Source of the DNA: JBBSZK01 sp964354995
GTDB lineage: Archaea; Nanobdellota; Nanobdellia; Pacearchaeales; GW2011-AR1
Length of the DNA: 13,972 nucleotides
Direction of reading: 5' to 3'
Assembly: GCA_964354995.1 (NCBI GenBank)
Contig: CAYHBQ010000020.1
Location: 1 to 13,972, forward strand
Position 1 is the stretch's first letter. Each line of letters begins with the position of its first letter. The position numbers and the translations under genes were made by a program. The notes under the pieces were generated by a model that worked only from the letters and a program-made list of their open reading frames with translations, searched no databases and was not told where the DNA came from. Positions 1-6,461 of the stretch are shown one piece after another.

Positions 1-89
1 TGTTACTGAGCAGTACGCCTTCTTTCGAAAGACTTGCATGTCTAAGTGCAAACCAACGAGCCGCAACCGCCAGCAGGATAAACTGGATT
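1..89 (-). rRNA. rrs: 16S ribosomal RNA, 5' end only (cut by contig start)
   Basis: The minus strand reads like the 5' end of an archaeal small-subunit rRNA. UCCAGUUUAUCCUGCUGG corresponds to the archaeal helix-1 segment UCCGGUUGAUCCUGCCGG. It is followed by the conserved CAUGCAAGUC and GGCGUACUGCUCAGUAACA. From the CCAG of helix 1 to the end of the AAGUC motif there are 56 nt, the same as a typical archaeal 16S that I aligned from memory, with no gaps. The mature 5' end is estimated at about position 88-90. Only about 90 nt are present because the contig begins inside the gene. The usually invariant G of UUGAUCC (near E. coli position 15) is U here. The gene is co-directional with S2 and has its own promoter and leader. 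Confidence 0.9.
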
Positions 90-131
90 TATGATTCACT
101 TTTATCATCTAATAAAGAGATCGACGATAAA

Positions 132-156
132 ACGGCGTTTTCTAGAAACGCGCCGT
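132..156 (-). other. Stem-loop in the 16S leader
   Basis: In the transcribed leader between the 16S promoter and the 16S 5' end, ACGG pairs with CCGT and CGTTT pairs with AAACG. This makes about nine base pairs with a two-base bulge and a five-base loop. It may belong to the pre-16S processing structure. The partner strand expected downstream of 16S lies outside the window, so a bulge-helix-bulge cannot be tested here. Confidence 0.5.
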
Positions 157-157
157 C

Positions 158-171
158 TTGTCCGAAGACAA
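158..171 (-). other. UUCG-tetraloop hairpin in the 16S leader
   Basis: The minus strand reads UUGUC-UUCG-GACAA, a five base-pair stem closed by C-G around a UUCG loop. C(UUCG)G is a known, unusually stable tetraloop. It sits about 70 nt upstream of the 16S 5' end, next to a second stem, and probably helps fold the rRNA leader. Confidence 0.55.
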
Positions 172-210
172 AACGTATCCTGGCACACAACTCCTAAGAA
201 TTTATGTTTT

Positions 211-224
211 AATATAAAATTCGG
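211..224 (-). promoter_or_regulatory. BRE/TATA promoter of the 16S rRNA
   Basis: On the minus strand CCGAAT (BRE-like) is followed directly by TTTATATT, a near-consensus archaeal box A. With the usual spacing of about 25 nt, transcription would start near position 189. That gives a leader of about 100 nt before the mature 16S. The element overlaps the end of the coding-like remnant described at 209-594. Confidence 0.7.
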
Positions 225-354
225 TTGAGGTCTGTATTACAACAAGTAATTGCTATGCATACCTCATGCCGAAACGTGCTATCTCTTGATGAGACAACCT
301 GAATGTTACGGCACTCATAATCGTTAACATTGGTAAGTTTCCCACTTTTAGTTA

Positions 355-370
355 GTTTATAAAGCTTTCC
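355..370 (-). promoter_or_regulatory. Possible second upstream promoter toward 16S
   Basis: GGAAAGC followed by TTTATAAAC on the minus strand fits BRE plus box A and would start transcription near position 333. It lies inside the coding-like remnant, so it could be chance AT-rich sequence. If real, it would be a distal rRNA promoter. Confidence 0.3.
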
Positions 371-594
371 GTCGAATTTACCGACGATAATTACGCAATC
401 GCAACAGTTGCGAGTGGCTCAAGATTATTTTGTTCCGCGTATTCACATGTTGGGTTGCGTCCAAAACTGTCATATCGATAATCATCTGCAAGCGGATTCT
501 CTTCTCCCGCAAAAGTCCGATAAATTACAATGCGTTTTAAGTTAGTTTTAGTGATATCTGCAAGAGGGATAATGTTATTTAAATCGTTGCGTAA

Positions 595-1503
595 CTACGC
601 AGGAGGTTGTAAAACATCCCAACCCTCTACAAAATCCTGAATAGGTGGAACAGGGATATCAAGTTTGCGTCTTTCAATGTACCCCTTTGTAAGAAGATAA
701 AATATCATGCCTAAACTCTTCCAACTCTTATTATTGCCTGGAAGTACAAAATCAATACCTGCCGTGAAATTGTTTGTATCACACACGCTCATAACCTTAA
801 GTTGAATGCGGTTTGCATCTGCAAGCGCGTTCTTGTCCAACCAAGGGTCACAGATGAAAATCATTTCGGTTTCAAAGAAGTTCTCAAGATTAGTATTTGT
901 CAAAACACCTGAAGGATATTTTTTCGTGAATGCGCGGACGCCAAGTGTTTCAGCAAACTTCTGTACGGCTTTCCATCCCGCCTCTCGCTTGCATACAACG
1001 ATAAAATCTTCAGGAGCAAACTTCGCAAGATACTCAATGGCTTCACGCATCTTATCATCAAGCAGAGACGTGTTAAAGACGGCAAGCCCGTCTGCGCGAC
1101 GTCGGTACACATACGGACGCATATCAGGAGTTATAACCCGCGTTCCCAAGTGAATAGATGATTTGAGATAATCCTCAATAGGCACAAGCATCTCTTTCTT
1201 TTCTTCTTTCTCGCCCGTGACCTTTTCTTTAATCTCCTTGGCGCCGCTTTCTTTGACTTTTCCTTCAAGAACTTTTGCCTTCGCCTTAAGCGCCTCTATC
1301 TTTGCCTTTCTTGCATCAGAATCAACAGTTTCTTCAGATTCTTTCTTCTTTCCTGCGCGCTTCCTAGGAGAATCATCTCCAGTCAATTCGTCAGCAATTT
1401 CAGCCAGAACTTCACCCGCAGATTCAATCTTTTCTTTAATCTCGACAGCAGCTTCGCTAATTTCTTCAGTGACATTATCGAGCGTTGTCTTTTTCTTGGG
1501 CAT
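595..1503 (-). CDS. rpsB: 30S ribosomal protein S2 (uS2) with a long charged N-terminal extension
   Basis: uS2 binds the small-subunit head-body junction late in assembly. The S2 domain occupies residues 105-295, beginning MLVPIEDYLKSSIHLGTRV, with characteristic blocks such as RADGLAVFNTSLLDDKMREA, FICDPWLDKNALADANR and the C-terminal DIPVPP. Residues 1-104 are an extra Lys/Glu/Ala-rich stretch, probably helical. Most archaeal S2 proteins are roughly 200-230 residues and lack it. Met105 (ATG at 1189-1191) is an alternative start, but the extension stays open and keeps a coding-like composition to Met1, so I keep the longer form. The gene follows enolase after an 89 nt gap in which I see no clear TATA box. 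It ends in TAG, a stop also used by rpoK, rrp42, psmA and htrA here. Confidence 0.9.
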   Translation of the reverse strand: MPKKKTTLDNVTEEISEAAVEIKEKIESAGEVLAEIADELTGDDSPRKRAGKKKESEETVDSDARKAKIEALKAKAKVLEGKVKESGAKEIKEKVTGEKEEKKEMLVPIEDYLKSSIHLGTRVITPDMRPYVYRRRADGLAVFNTSLLDDKMREAIEYLAKFAPEDFIVVCKREAGWKAVQKFAETLGVRAFTKKYPSGVLTNTNLENFFETEMIFICDPWLDKNALADANRIQLKVMSVCDTNNFTAGIDFVLPGNNKSWKSLGMIFYLLTKGYIERRKLDIPVPPIQDFVEGWDVLQPPA

Positions 1504-1592
1504 TGTAAATTGTGTATAACCAGCGCAGGGGTTGATCTGGGGTTGTTTCAGCCAGTACCTGCAATGTTAAAAGACGGTATAGCTGAGGGTTT

Positions 1593-2735
1593 TTAAATCT
1601 TCTTCTCAACCTGCATCATCCGCTTAAGTTTGCATTCTCGCCACGGCGTTGCGATACCACATTTGATAAAATCACATTGGAATCCAAACGCATAATCCGC
1701 AAGCGCATCATCCATCGTCTCGCCCGAACGGTGCGACATCACCGTTTGTATCTTGTGTTGTTTGCATAACTCGATTATTTTTTTCAGCTCAAGCAACGAG
1801 CCGTTTTGATTCGGTTTGATAATCATCGCCGAAATAGCATGTTTTTGTATCGCTTGCTGTGAGCGTTCACTATGTGTTGCAGTCAAATCATCGCCCACGA
1901 CCATCGATTCACGATCTCCCTTGCGAATGGCAGAAAATCCTTCAAAGTCCCCTTCATGACACGGGTCTTCAACATACAAGACGCCATACGTCTTGATAAG
2001 CTGTAAGATGTGCGCGCGATGCGCAGGTTCGGTGCGTTCAATCGTTCCATAATCATACAACCTTTTCTTGTAAAACGAAGAAGCCGCACAATCAATGCCG
2101 ATATCAATCGTTCCACCAAATCGCGCGAGTAACGCAAGAGCTTTTTCATCATTAATCGGTGCAGCCCACGCTCCCTCATCGTTAATCTTTGTTGTCTTGA
2201 GTTGTTTACCAATTTCTTTGTAAATGGCCTGCATAACTTTCACGTTTGCAGAAAAAGTTTTCTCATGCGGCACGAGTAAAAATTCTTGAAACGTTGGTTT
2301 TACCTTTCCTTTGGTATGGAGTCCGCCGCCAATCGCGTTGCCTACGGGTCGCGGAAAACGGTTCGCATGGGGGTTAATAAGTTCCCATAACTCTTTTCGT
2401 TGTTTCCGCGCAAGCGCCTTCAAAATCGCAGATTCAAATGCATACAATGCATTCGCACCAAATTCTTTCACGTCTGTGAGTTTAGCTTTTTCTTTAACAA
2501 CATGCTCGACGCGTTCTAAATCGTCAAAGCACGTTATCTCAAGCCATTTTTTCCAATTGTTTAAGAAACGAATATTCTCGTTCAATCCTTGAGCACAATA
2601 CGGCTTTGTTTCGTATCGTCCTGTTGACTTTCCCGAAGGAGCGCTCGCGGGCTCGGCCCCATTAACGGAAACCTCAATAGTTTTTTCCCCGCGCGAATCT
2701 TTAATAGCGCGCGCTTGAACCTCTTTGATAATCAT
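1593..2735 (-). CDS. eno: Enolase (phosphopyruvate hydratase), short archaeal form
   Basis: Enolase interconverts 2-phosphoglycerate and phosphoenolpyruvate in glycolysis and gluconeogenesis in the cytosol. The N-terminus carries ARAIKDSRG. The mobile substrate loop is SGKSTG at residues 34-39. Catalytic residues are recognisable: His140, Glu151 in QEF, Glu187 in NDEG, metal ligands Asp215 (DCAAS), Glu256 (VEDP) and Asp282/283 (GDDL), Lys307 in IIKPNQNGSL, SHRSGET at 334-340 and Lys358. At 380 residues it is shorter than the usual 410-430, but no key residue is missing, so it should be active. It sits between rpoK and rpsB, as in the conserved archaeal rpoK-eno-rpsB cluster. A TATA element 25 nt before the ATG suggests its own leaderless transcript. 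Confidence 0.95.
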   Translation of the reverse strand: MIIKEVQARAIKDSRGEKTIEVSVNGAEPASAPSGKSTGRYETKPYCAQGLNENIRFLNNWKKWLEITCFDDLERVEHVVKEKAKLTDVKEFGANALYAFESAILKALARKQRKELWELINPHANRFPRPVGNAIGGGLHTKGKVKPTFQEFLLVPHEKTFSANVKVMQAIYKEIGKQLKTTKINDEGAWAAPINDEKALALLARFGGTIDIGIDCAASSFYKKRLYDYGTIERTEPAHRAHILQLIKTYGVLYVEDPCHEGDFEGFSAIRKGDRESMVVGDDLTATHSERSQQAIQKHAISAMIIKPNQNGSLLELKKIIELCKQHKIQTVMSHRSGETMDDALADYAFGFQCDFIKCGIATPWRECKLKRMMQVEKKI

Positions 2736-2756
2736 GTATGAGATAGGAGCTAAGGA

Positions 2757-2770
2757 TTAATAAACACTTT
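2757..2770 (-). promoter_or_regulatory. TATA promoter of enolase (leaderless)
   Basis: On the minus strand AAAGTG precedes TTTATTAA, centred about 25.5 nt upstream of the eno ATG at 2733-2735. It lies in the 42 nt gap after rpoK. The predicted start site coincides with the start codon, so the transcript would be leaderless. This lets eno-rpsB be expressed apart from the upstream operon. Confidence 0.6.
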
Positions 2771-2777
2771 TAGAGGA

Positions 2778-3161
2778 CTATTGCTCTTCTTGTTCGCTGG
2801 TTTCTTCAGCAACAACGTCGGTATCATCTTCTTCAACGAAGCCTTGTTCAACAGCCTTTTCACTTACTTCCTCTTCAATTTCTTTCTCTTTAGCAATAAT
2901 AGACTCGTCATCAATCTTTTCTTCTTTGACACTTTGTAGTTTACCTGTACGCTTAGGAGGCAACGGTCGATGCACAGTTATAGGCAACACATCCGCTCTA
3001 AATTCGCGTTCAGCAATTTTTAAAGGGTCATAATGAATTGATTCAAGTTCTTCTTTGCTCAATCGCAATAGAACAGGAGCATCCATCGCAATCTGTAGCG
3101 CACGTGCGCCGATAATGCGGGCAATTTCATACTTAGTGAGTTGTTCTTGATGTCCTTTCAT
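2778..3161 (-). CDS. rpoK: RNA polymerase subunit K (Rpb6/omega homologue) with acidic C-terminal tail
   Basis: RpoK stabilises the largest RNA polymerase subunit and is the archaeal equivalent of Rpb6 and bacterial omega. Residues 8-30 (LTKYEIARIIGARALQIAMD and on) and 46-69 (PLKIAEREFRADVLPITVHR and on) are the Rpb6 core. Most archaeal RpoK proteins end near this point. Here a tail of about 50 residues follows (about 77-127), rich in Glu and Asp and ending EETSEQEEQ. It is probably disordered. The gene starts 8 nt after the rrp42 stop codon with no obvious promoter, so it is likely translated from the exosome mRNA. It ends in TAG. RpoN and L37Ae, frequent neighbours in other archaea, are absent. 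Confidence 0.92.
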   Translation of the reverse strand: MKGHQEQLTKYEIARIIGARALQIAMDAPVLLRLSKEELESIHYDPLKIAEREFRADVLPITVHRPLPPKRTGKLQSVKEEKIDDESIIAKEKEIEEEVSEKAVEQGFVEEDDTDVVAEETSEQEEQ

Positions 3162-3169
3162 AGTGCGTC

Positions 3170-3988
3170 CTATTTGAGAAGCTTATTAAGCTTTTTGCTG
3201 AGTTCCTCGTACTTTTGAGGGATAATGTCCATCATCGTTTCTATATCCGCGCGCGAAAACGTCGTTTCCCATCCCTTCTGACACGAGTTAATCATGAGCG
3301 TACCTTCCCACTCTGAAGCACCAAATGTAATTTTCGCCTCGCAGGCTTCTTCCTCTTCACGTGTGGGGTGCAAGAGAAGCGAATCTCCCAACTTGAAGAA
3401 TGTGAATGAGAGCGGAAGCATGGACTCGTTCAACGGAACCTTCTTCTTTCCTTTAGATTCGCGATCAACTTTTTGATCTTCTGTCAGCTCGGGCAAAGTC
3501 GCATGACGCAAAGCAGCAACACACGCGAGACTTGCAGCATCGATAAGTGCACCATCATCATTAATCGGATAGACGTCAACATAGAGAGTCCATACTTTTT
3601 CTCCTTCTTTGATACAAAGACCTTCAAAATCAATAAATCCTGACTCGCGAAGAAGTCGGTCAATCAATCGAGGCACTTCTATGCCTCCAAATCCGGGCGG
3701 CCCCATTTCAAATCGAGGCGAAGCGAGCGGAAGCAAATCCCCTGAAACAACAAGGTTACCTGAGTCAAGAGAATCAGGGTACGGTGTGCCCACATCAATT
3801 TTAACGCCTGCGATAACTTCGGTCTTACCTATTTTTACTCGAGCACTTCCTTCCGCCTTGTTTGAAACGCCATATTCAATAGAGACGTTTTTAAGGTCGA
3901 GCAGCCCGCGTCCGTCAAATCGTTGACCTTCTTTGAAAAGCTTATGCAAATAGTCTCGCGTCAAATTGGAAATATCCATTGCGCTCAT
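3170..3988 (-). CDS. rrp42: Archaeal exosome subunit Rrp42 (RNase PH-like, non-catalytic)
   Basis: Rrp42 forms the hexameric RNase PH-type ring of the archaeal exosome with Rrp41. It contributes RNA-binding residues but not the catalytic centre. The sequence shows the family start (DYLHKLFKEGQRFDGRGL), IEYGVSNKAEGSARVKIGKT, the middle VEVPRLIDRLLRE-type segment (here GGIEVPRLIDRLLRESGFID), and DVYPINDDGALIDAASLA. Its 272 residues are normal for the family. The ATG at 3986-3988 overlaps the rrp41 stop as ATGA, so the two subunits are probably translationally coupled and made in equal amounts. Order rrp4-rrp41-rrp42 is the conserved archaeal arrangement. Confidence 0.94.
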   Translation of the reverse strand: MSAMDISNLTRDYLHKLFKEGQRFDGRGLLDLKNVSIEYGVSNKAEGSARVKIGKTEVIAGVKIDVGTPYPDSLDSGNLVVSGDLLPLASPRFEMGPPGFGGIEVPRLIDRLLRESGFIDFEGLCIKEGEKVWTLYVDVYPINDDGALIDAASLACVAALRHATLPELTEDQKVDRESKGKKKVPLNESMLPLSFTFFKLGDSLLLHPTREEEEACEAKITFGASEWEGTLMINSCQKGWETTFSRADIETMMDIIPQKYEELSKKLNKLLK

Positions 3989-4683
3989 GCTTCCACAAAC
4001 TCCTTTAGTGCTTTCTTCTGAACTTCATATACTTCATTACACGCGTCGCTGCCCATCGCCAGAGCCTTTTTAACACTCCCGGGAGGAATCTTTCCATCTA
4101 ATTGTAAGAGCGTAAACGCCTCGGATTGAGCAATTTTTGCCATGGGGAAATCCGTCGGACCTTCTCCGCCTTCAAAGTCTTCCTCATCCTTATCGACATC
4201 AACAACCAAATCTTTGTCCAGTTTACCTACTGAAACGGCAGTAACAAGGTCTTTCATAGGCAATCCCGCATGCGCAAGGGCCATTGACGCCGCATTGATA
4301 GCAGCAACACGCGTACTTGCATCGGCCTGTGGAATATACACCTGTACATCAACCACCGTGTTAGGGAATTCTTTCAAATCCAATACCGGAAGCAACGACC
4401 ATTCTATGACTTTAGAGATTTCTTGACTACGTCGACTTGGCCCAGGCTTCTTTCTATCAGATACTGAAAAACTCAATAAGTCATAGGTAACACGAAGAAT
4501 ACCGGTGCTCGGGTCCTGCATGTGCTGGGGATGCAATTGTCGAGGTCCATACACGGCCGCAATGGCAATACTGTTTCCAAATGCAAAAATGGCACTTCCA
4601 TCAGCGTTCGGCACGACACCTACCTTTGCAATCATAGGTCGCATTTCAGTCGCCTTTCGTCCACTTACTCGCTTTAGTACCAT
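3985..4683 (-). CDS. rrp41: Archaeal exosome subunit Rrp41 (catalytic RNase PH-like)
   Basis: Rrp41 carries the phosphorolytic 3'-5' exoribonuclease active site of the archaeal exosome and can also add heteropolymeric tails. The RNase PH fold is evident from GRKATEMRPM, ADGSAIFAFGNS and AVYGPRQLHPQH. The phosphate-binding pair RR lies in PGPSRRS, and the catalytic-type Asp is in the GPTDFPMAK block, so activity is expected. I chose the ATG at 4681-4683, two nt after the rrp4 stop, giving 232 residues. A GTG at 4702-4704 would add seven residues but has a Shine-Dalgarno-like GGAGGA almost touching it. The C-terminus overlaps the rrp42 start by ATGA. An unusually acidic insert (DKDEEDFEGGEG) precedes the catalytic Asp. 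Confidence 0.94.
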   Translation of the reverse strand: MVLKRVSGRKATEMRPMIAKVGVVPNADGSAIFAFGNSIAIAAVYGPRQLHPQHMQDPSTGILRVTYDLLSFSVSDRKKPGPSRRSQEISKVIEWSLLPVLDLKEFPNTVVDVQVYIPQADASTRVAAINAASMALAHAGLPMKDLVTAVSVGKLDKDLVVDVDKDEEDFEGGEGPTDFPMAKIAQSEAFTLLQLDGKIPPGSVKKALAMGSDACNEVYEVQKKALKEFVEA

Positions 4684-4685
4684 GG

Positions 4686-5405
4686 TCAATTCTTCGTAAA
4701 CCACTCCTCCATGTGATCAGTCAAACCAGTAATTTGCACGTTGTTTGCAATATACTCAACGGCTTTTCGTGCCCGTAGTTCGTCCTTGGTCGATTCACCA
4801 CTAATCCAGACCCATCCATTCTGTCCGACGGTAATTTGACAGTGCGTGTTGTCCTTAATGAGATTAATCATACTCCCCTCTCGACCAATAATGCGCGGCA
4901 CACGACTTGCATTGATACGAAATATAAATCCGCCTTCAAGTTTTCCAAGACCTTTACCTTTCAAGGTGAGATCAATGCCGCGTCCCTTGATACTCCAGAT
5001 TTTAACTGCCGCAATATCCCCAATCGCGAGAAACTGGTCCATCTCATGTTGGTTAATAAATCGAGGTGACTCCGCAATCGGCAAAAATCCGCTTCCGGGG
5101 CAATCCAAGTCCAAGAGCCAACCATTGAACGTAATATCAGTTACTCGTCCAAGGACAACATTGTTACGTCGAGGTACATATGCTCCCGACATCGGAATAA
5201 CTTTAACAACACGACCTGCAATTTCTCCCAATCCAAATCGACTGGCAACTACCTTCTCACCTTCACGGCGCGCCCCCTCACCAGGCAAATAGTCATCTCC
5301 TTCAACAATAATCTCTCCGGGGACAACAATTGTGCGTTTGCTAACTTCTGCAGAAATCATTTCTTCCTCAGGGGCTTCACGTGCCTCGTTAATCGGTGTT
5401 CTCAT
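4686..5405 (-). CDS. rrp4: Archaeal exosome cap subunit Rrp4 (S1 and KH domains)
   Basis: Rrp4 forms the RNA-binding cap on the Rrp41-Rrp42 ring and guides substrates into the pore. From the ATG at 5403-5405 the protein is 239 residues. An N-terminal domain contains RTIVVPGEII. The S1 domain follows, with GRVTDITFNGWLLDLDCPG. The KH domain has the GxxG loop GREG in RVPRIIGREGSMINLI. The start is uncertain. The ATG at 5358-5360 has a GAGG ribosome site about six nt before it and would give a compact 224-residue protein. A TTG at 5454-5456 sits about 25 nt from a TATA box and would be leaderless. An in-frame ATG at 5549 would overlap the upstream small membrane gene. rrp41 starts two nt after this stop. 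Confidence 0.9.
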   Translation of the reverse strand: MRTPINEAREAPEEEMISAEVSKRTIVVPGEIIVEGDDYLPGEGARREGEKVVASRFGLGEIAGRVVKVIPMSGAYVPRRNNVVLGRVTDITFNGWLLDLDCPGSGFLPIAESPRFINQHEMDQFLAIGDIAAVKIWSIKGRGIDLTLKGKGLGKLEGGFIFRINASRVPRIIGREGSMINLIKDNTHCQITVGQNGWVWISGESTKDELRARKAVEYIANNVQITGLTDHMEEWFTKN

Positions 5406-5476
5406 GTAATCGTAATTCGCAACAAAACGAGCATTCGTTCTGTAGTCTATAATCAATAATTCCCATCGTTTACGTG

Positions 5477-5491
5477 TTTTTAAAGGTTTCG
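5477..5491 (-). promoter_or_regulatory. BRE/TATA promoter upstream of rrp4
   Basis: CGAAA (BRE) is followed by CC and then TTTAAAAA on the minus strand, between the small membrane gene and rrp4. A start near position 5455 is expected. This would give the exosome genes their own transcript, either leaderless from a TTG at 5454-5456 or with a 50-95 nt leader to the downstream ATGs. Confidence 0.5.
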
Positions 5492-5514
5492 ACACCCGAG
5501 ATTTGTAAAATAAG

Positions 5515-5724
5515 TCAATTCGCGGTAGAGTTGCCCAAGTTTCCTGCAAATACGTCTATGACCCAAGGCACAAGCATGAGAAGCCCTATAACGTCTAATA
5601 TAATTCCTATCCAGAGAAATATTTGATGTACAAAGACCCTGTCTTTTTTTCTAAACGGCTTTGACAAGACAGTAAATAATACTCCAAAGAAGAAAACAAA
5701 TATGCCAATTATTTCAAGTTCCAT
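5515..5724 (-). CDS. Small two-helix membrane protein of unknown function
   Basis: I do not recognise this 69-residue protein. Residues 3-21 (LEIIGIFVFFFGVLFTVLS) form a likely membrane helix. A short basic loop (KPFRKKDR) follows, then a second helix at about 33-60 (HQIFLWIGIILDVIGLLMLV and on), then a short polar tail. With the basic loop on the inside, both termini would face outward. It starts 26 nt after the sbds stop, with a GGTGAGGGG ribosome-binding-like stretch about 12 nt before the ATG, and ends just before the rrp4 promoter. The position between sbds and rrp4 is normally empty in the conserved archaeal cluster, so this looks like a lineage-specific insertion. The hydrophobic composition and the ribosome site support a real gene. 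Confidence 0.7.
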   Translation of the reverse strand: MELEIIGIFVFFFGVLFTVLSKPFRKKDRVFVHQIFLWIGIILDVIGLLMLVPWVIDVFAGNLGNSTAN

Positions 5725-5750
5725 TTTAATCTATATCCCCTCACCGAGAC

Positions 5751-6419
5751 TTATTTCAGTTCTTCACTGACAACCGCGCCGTGAGTGATGCCGTTCAGTT
5801 TATCGTAGAAATCAAGTTGCATTCCCGCAGGAATAGCCACCACGGTTTCCATGTCTCCATTGGGAAGCCAATCTTCACTCTCCTTAAAGTCCTTCAAGAG
5901 TCCGTAGACTTGTCCGGAAAATCGTGCAGGAATGCGCAGGCGAATACGTTTCGTTTCGATGCGAATCGGAATAACTGTTTTCAACTTTTCAAGCACATCA
6001 AGCATTTGTTTTTCGGCAGGCCGATTGTCAAAGCTATAATGCACATCCTGAATTGCTTTCCGCAATCTCTCTTCGGTATACGGACGTCCGTGCTGATCAA
6101 CTGCATTTCGCACAAGGAGGGCAACAACTTGTTTTATACGGTTTTCGCGTTCAGTATCTCTGAACTCTTGAGGCTGTTGTAATTCTCCGCGCTGGATGAT
6201 GGTAGTTGCAATCGTATACAAATCAGTTGTTTGAAATGCTTCTTCAAGATCTTTCTGCGAGGCAACGCTGCCTTCTTTCGCATTGTAAAATATGTTCTTA
6301 GAATTGAGCGCCTTCGCGACATCGCCTTCTTTCTTGCGTACTTTAATTGCCTCGTCAAACTCAACCGACACTTCAAACGTCTTATTCTTTATTTTATGTT
6401 TAGCGAAGACCAGCACCAT
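5751..6419 (-). CDS. sbds: SBDS/Sdo1 ribosome maturation factor
   Basis: The SBDS family acts in maturation of the large ribosomal subunit; in eukaryotes it works with EFL1 to release the anti-association factor eIF6. Domain I spans about residues 1-85 and includes ATTIIQRGELQQPQEFRDTE. The three-helix domain II (about 86-155) includes RNAVDQHGRPYTEERLRKAI. The ferredoxin-like domain III (about 156-222) includes RFSGQVYGLLKDF, SEDWLPNGDMETVVAIPAG and DFYDKLNGITHG. Length 222 is slightly short but complete. Linkage to the proteasome alpha subunit and exosome genes is the conserved archaeal arrangement, pointing to a shared RNA and ribosome quality role. A TATA box 25.5 nt before the ATG suggests a leaderless transcript. 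Confidence 0.95.
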   Translation of the reverse strand: MVLVFAKHKIKNKTFEVSVEFDEAIKVRKKEGDVAKALNSKNIFYNAKEGSVASQKDLEEAFQTTDLYTIATTIIQRGELQQPQEFRDTERENRIKQVVALLVRNAVDQHGRPYTEERLRKAIQDVHYSFDNRPAEKQMLDVLEKLKTVIPIRIETKRIRLRIPARFSGQVYGLLKDFKESEDWLPNGDMETVVAIPAGMQLDFYDKLNGITHGAVVSEELK

Positions 6420-6440
6420 AGTATTTGGTTATGAACGTTA

Positions 6441-6456
6441 TTTATAAAGATTCTCG
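6441..6456 (-). promoter_or_regulatory. TATA promoter of sbds (leaderless)
   Basis: CGAGAATC precedes TTTATAAA on the minus strand, in the short gap between psmA and sbds. The TATA centre lies 25.5 nt from the sbds ATG, which predicts transcription starting at the start codon itself. It is an internal promoter within the long co-directional cluster. Confidence 0.6.
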
Positions 6457-6461
6457 TAGAT

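Larger units (their letters stand above)
209..594 (-). pseudogene. Coding-like remnant between S2 and 16S, frame-broken and start-less
   Basis: Two adjoining minus-strand frames are open across this stretch. The first runs from 594 to a TAA at 391-393 (67 codons) and contains YRTFAGEENPLADDYRYDSF. The second runs from 418 to a TAA at 209-211 (69 codons) and contains VIIVGKFDGKLYKL. They overlap by 28 nt, and a one-base shift near 391-394 would join them into about 130 residues. Neither has an ATG, GTG or TTG start, and the first is in phase with the S2 gene across its TAG stop. Codons are rich in RNY triplets, as in real genes. I do not recognise the product. It may be a decayed gene, a readthrough extension of S2, or a gene damaged by a sequencing error. 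Chance openness is possible. Confidence 0.45.

Noticed and set aside
284..306. TGATGA and CTGA spaced like boxes of a C/D guide RNA on the plus strand
   Set aside because: The spacing is too short for a guide and no matching C' and D boxes follow at the expected distance.
225..320. Several small inverted repeats on the minus strand (TGAGGT/ACCTCA, ATTAC/GTAAT, TGCCG/CGGCA) suggesting a structured non-coding RNA
   Set aside because: The stems are short with large internal loops, match no RNA family I know, and fall in a region that reads better as a degraded coding frame.
350..361. The 12-mer TATAAACTAACT occurs here (minus) and at 8421-8432 (plus) around TATA elements, suggesting a shared regulatory motif
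   Set aside because: Several 12-mer matches are expected by chance in 14 kb on two strands, and both copies are AT-rich promoter-type sequence.
595..597. TAG of S2 read as pyrrolysine or other amber readthrough
   Set aside because: TAG is also the terminal stop of rpoK, rrp42, psmA and htrA in this window, so it behaves as an ordinary stop. Readthrough is kept only as one option for the remnant.
1504..1592. Promoter or RNA element in the eno-rpsB gap, which has two AACCCC copies
   Set aside because: No TATA element sits at the 25 nt spacing seen elsewhere, and no stable hairpin or T-rich terminator is apparent.
5406..5549. ATG at 5549 as rrp4 start giving 287 residues
   Set aside because: It would overlap the small membrane gene by 35 nt, span a TATA promoter, and add a segment unlike the Rrp4 N-terminus.
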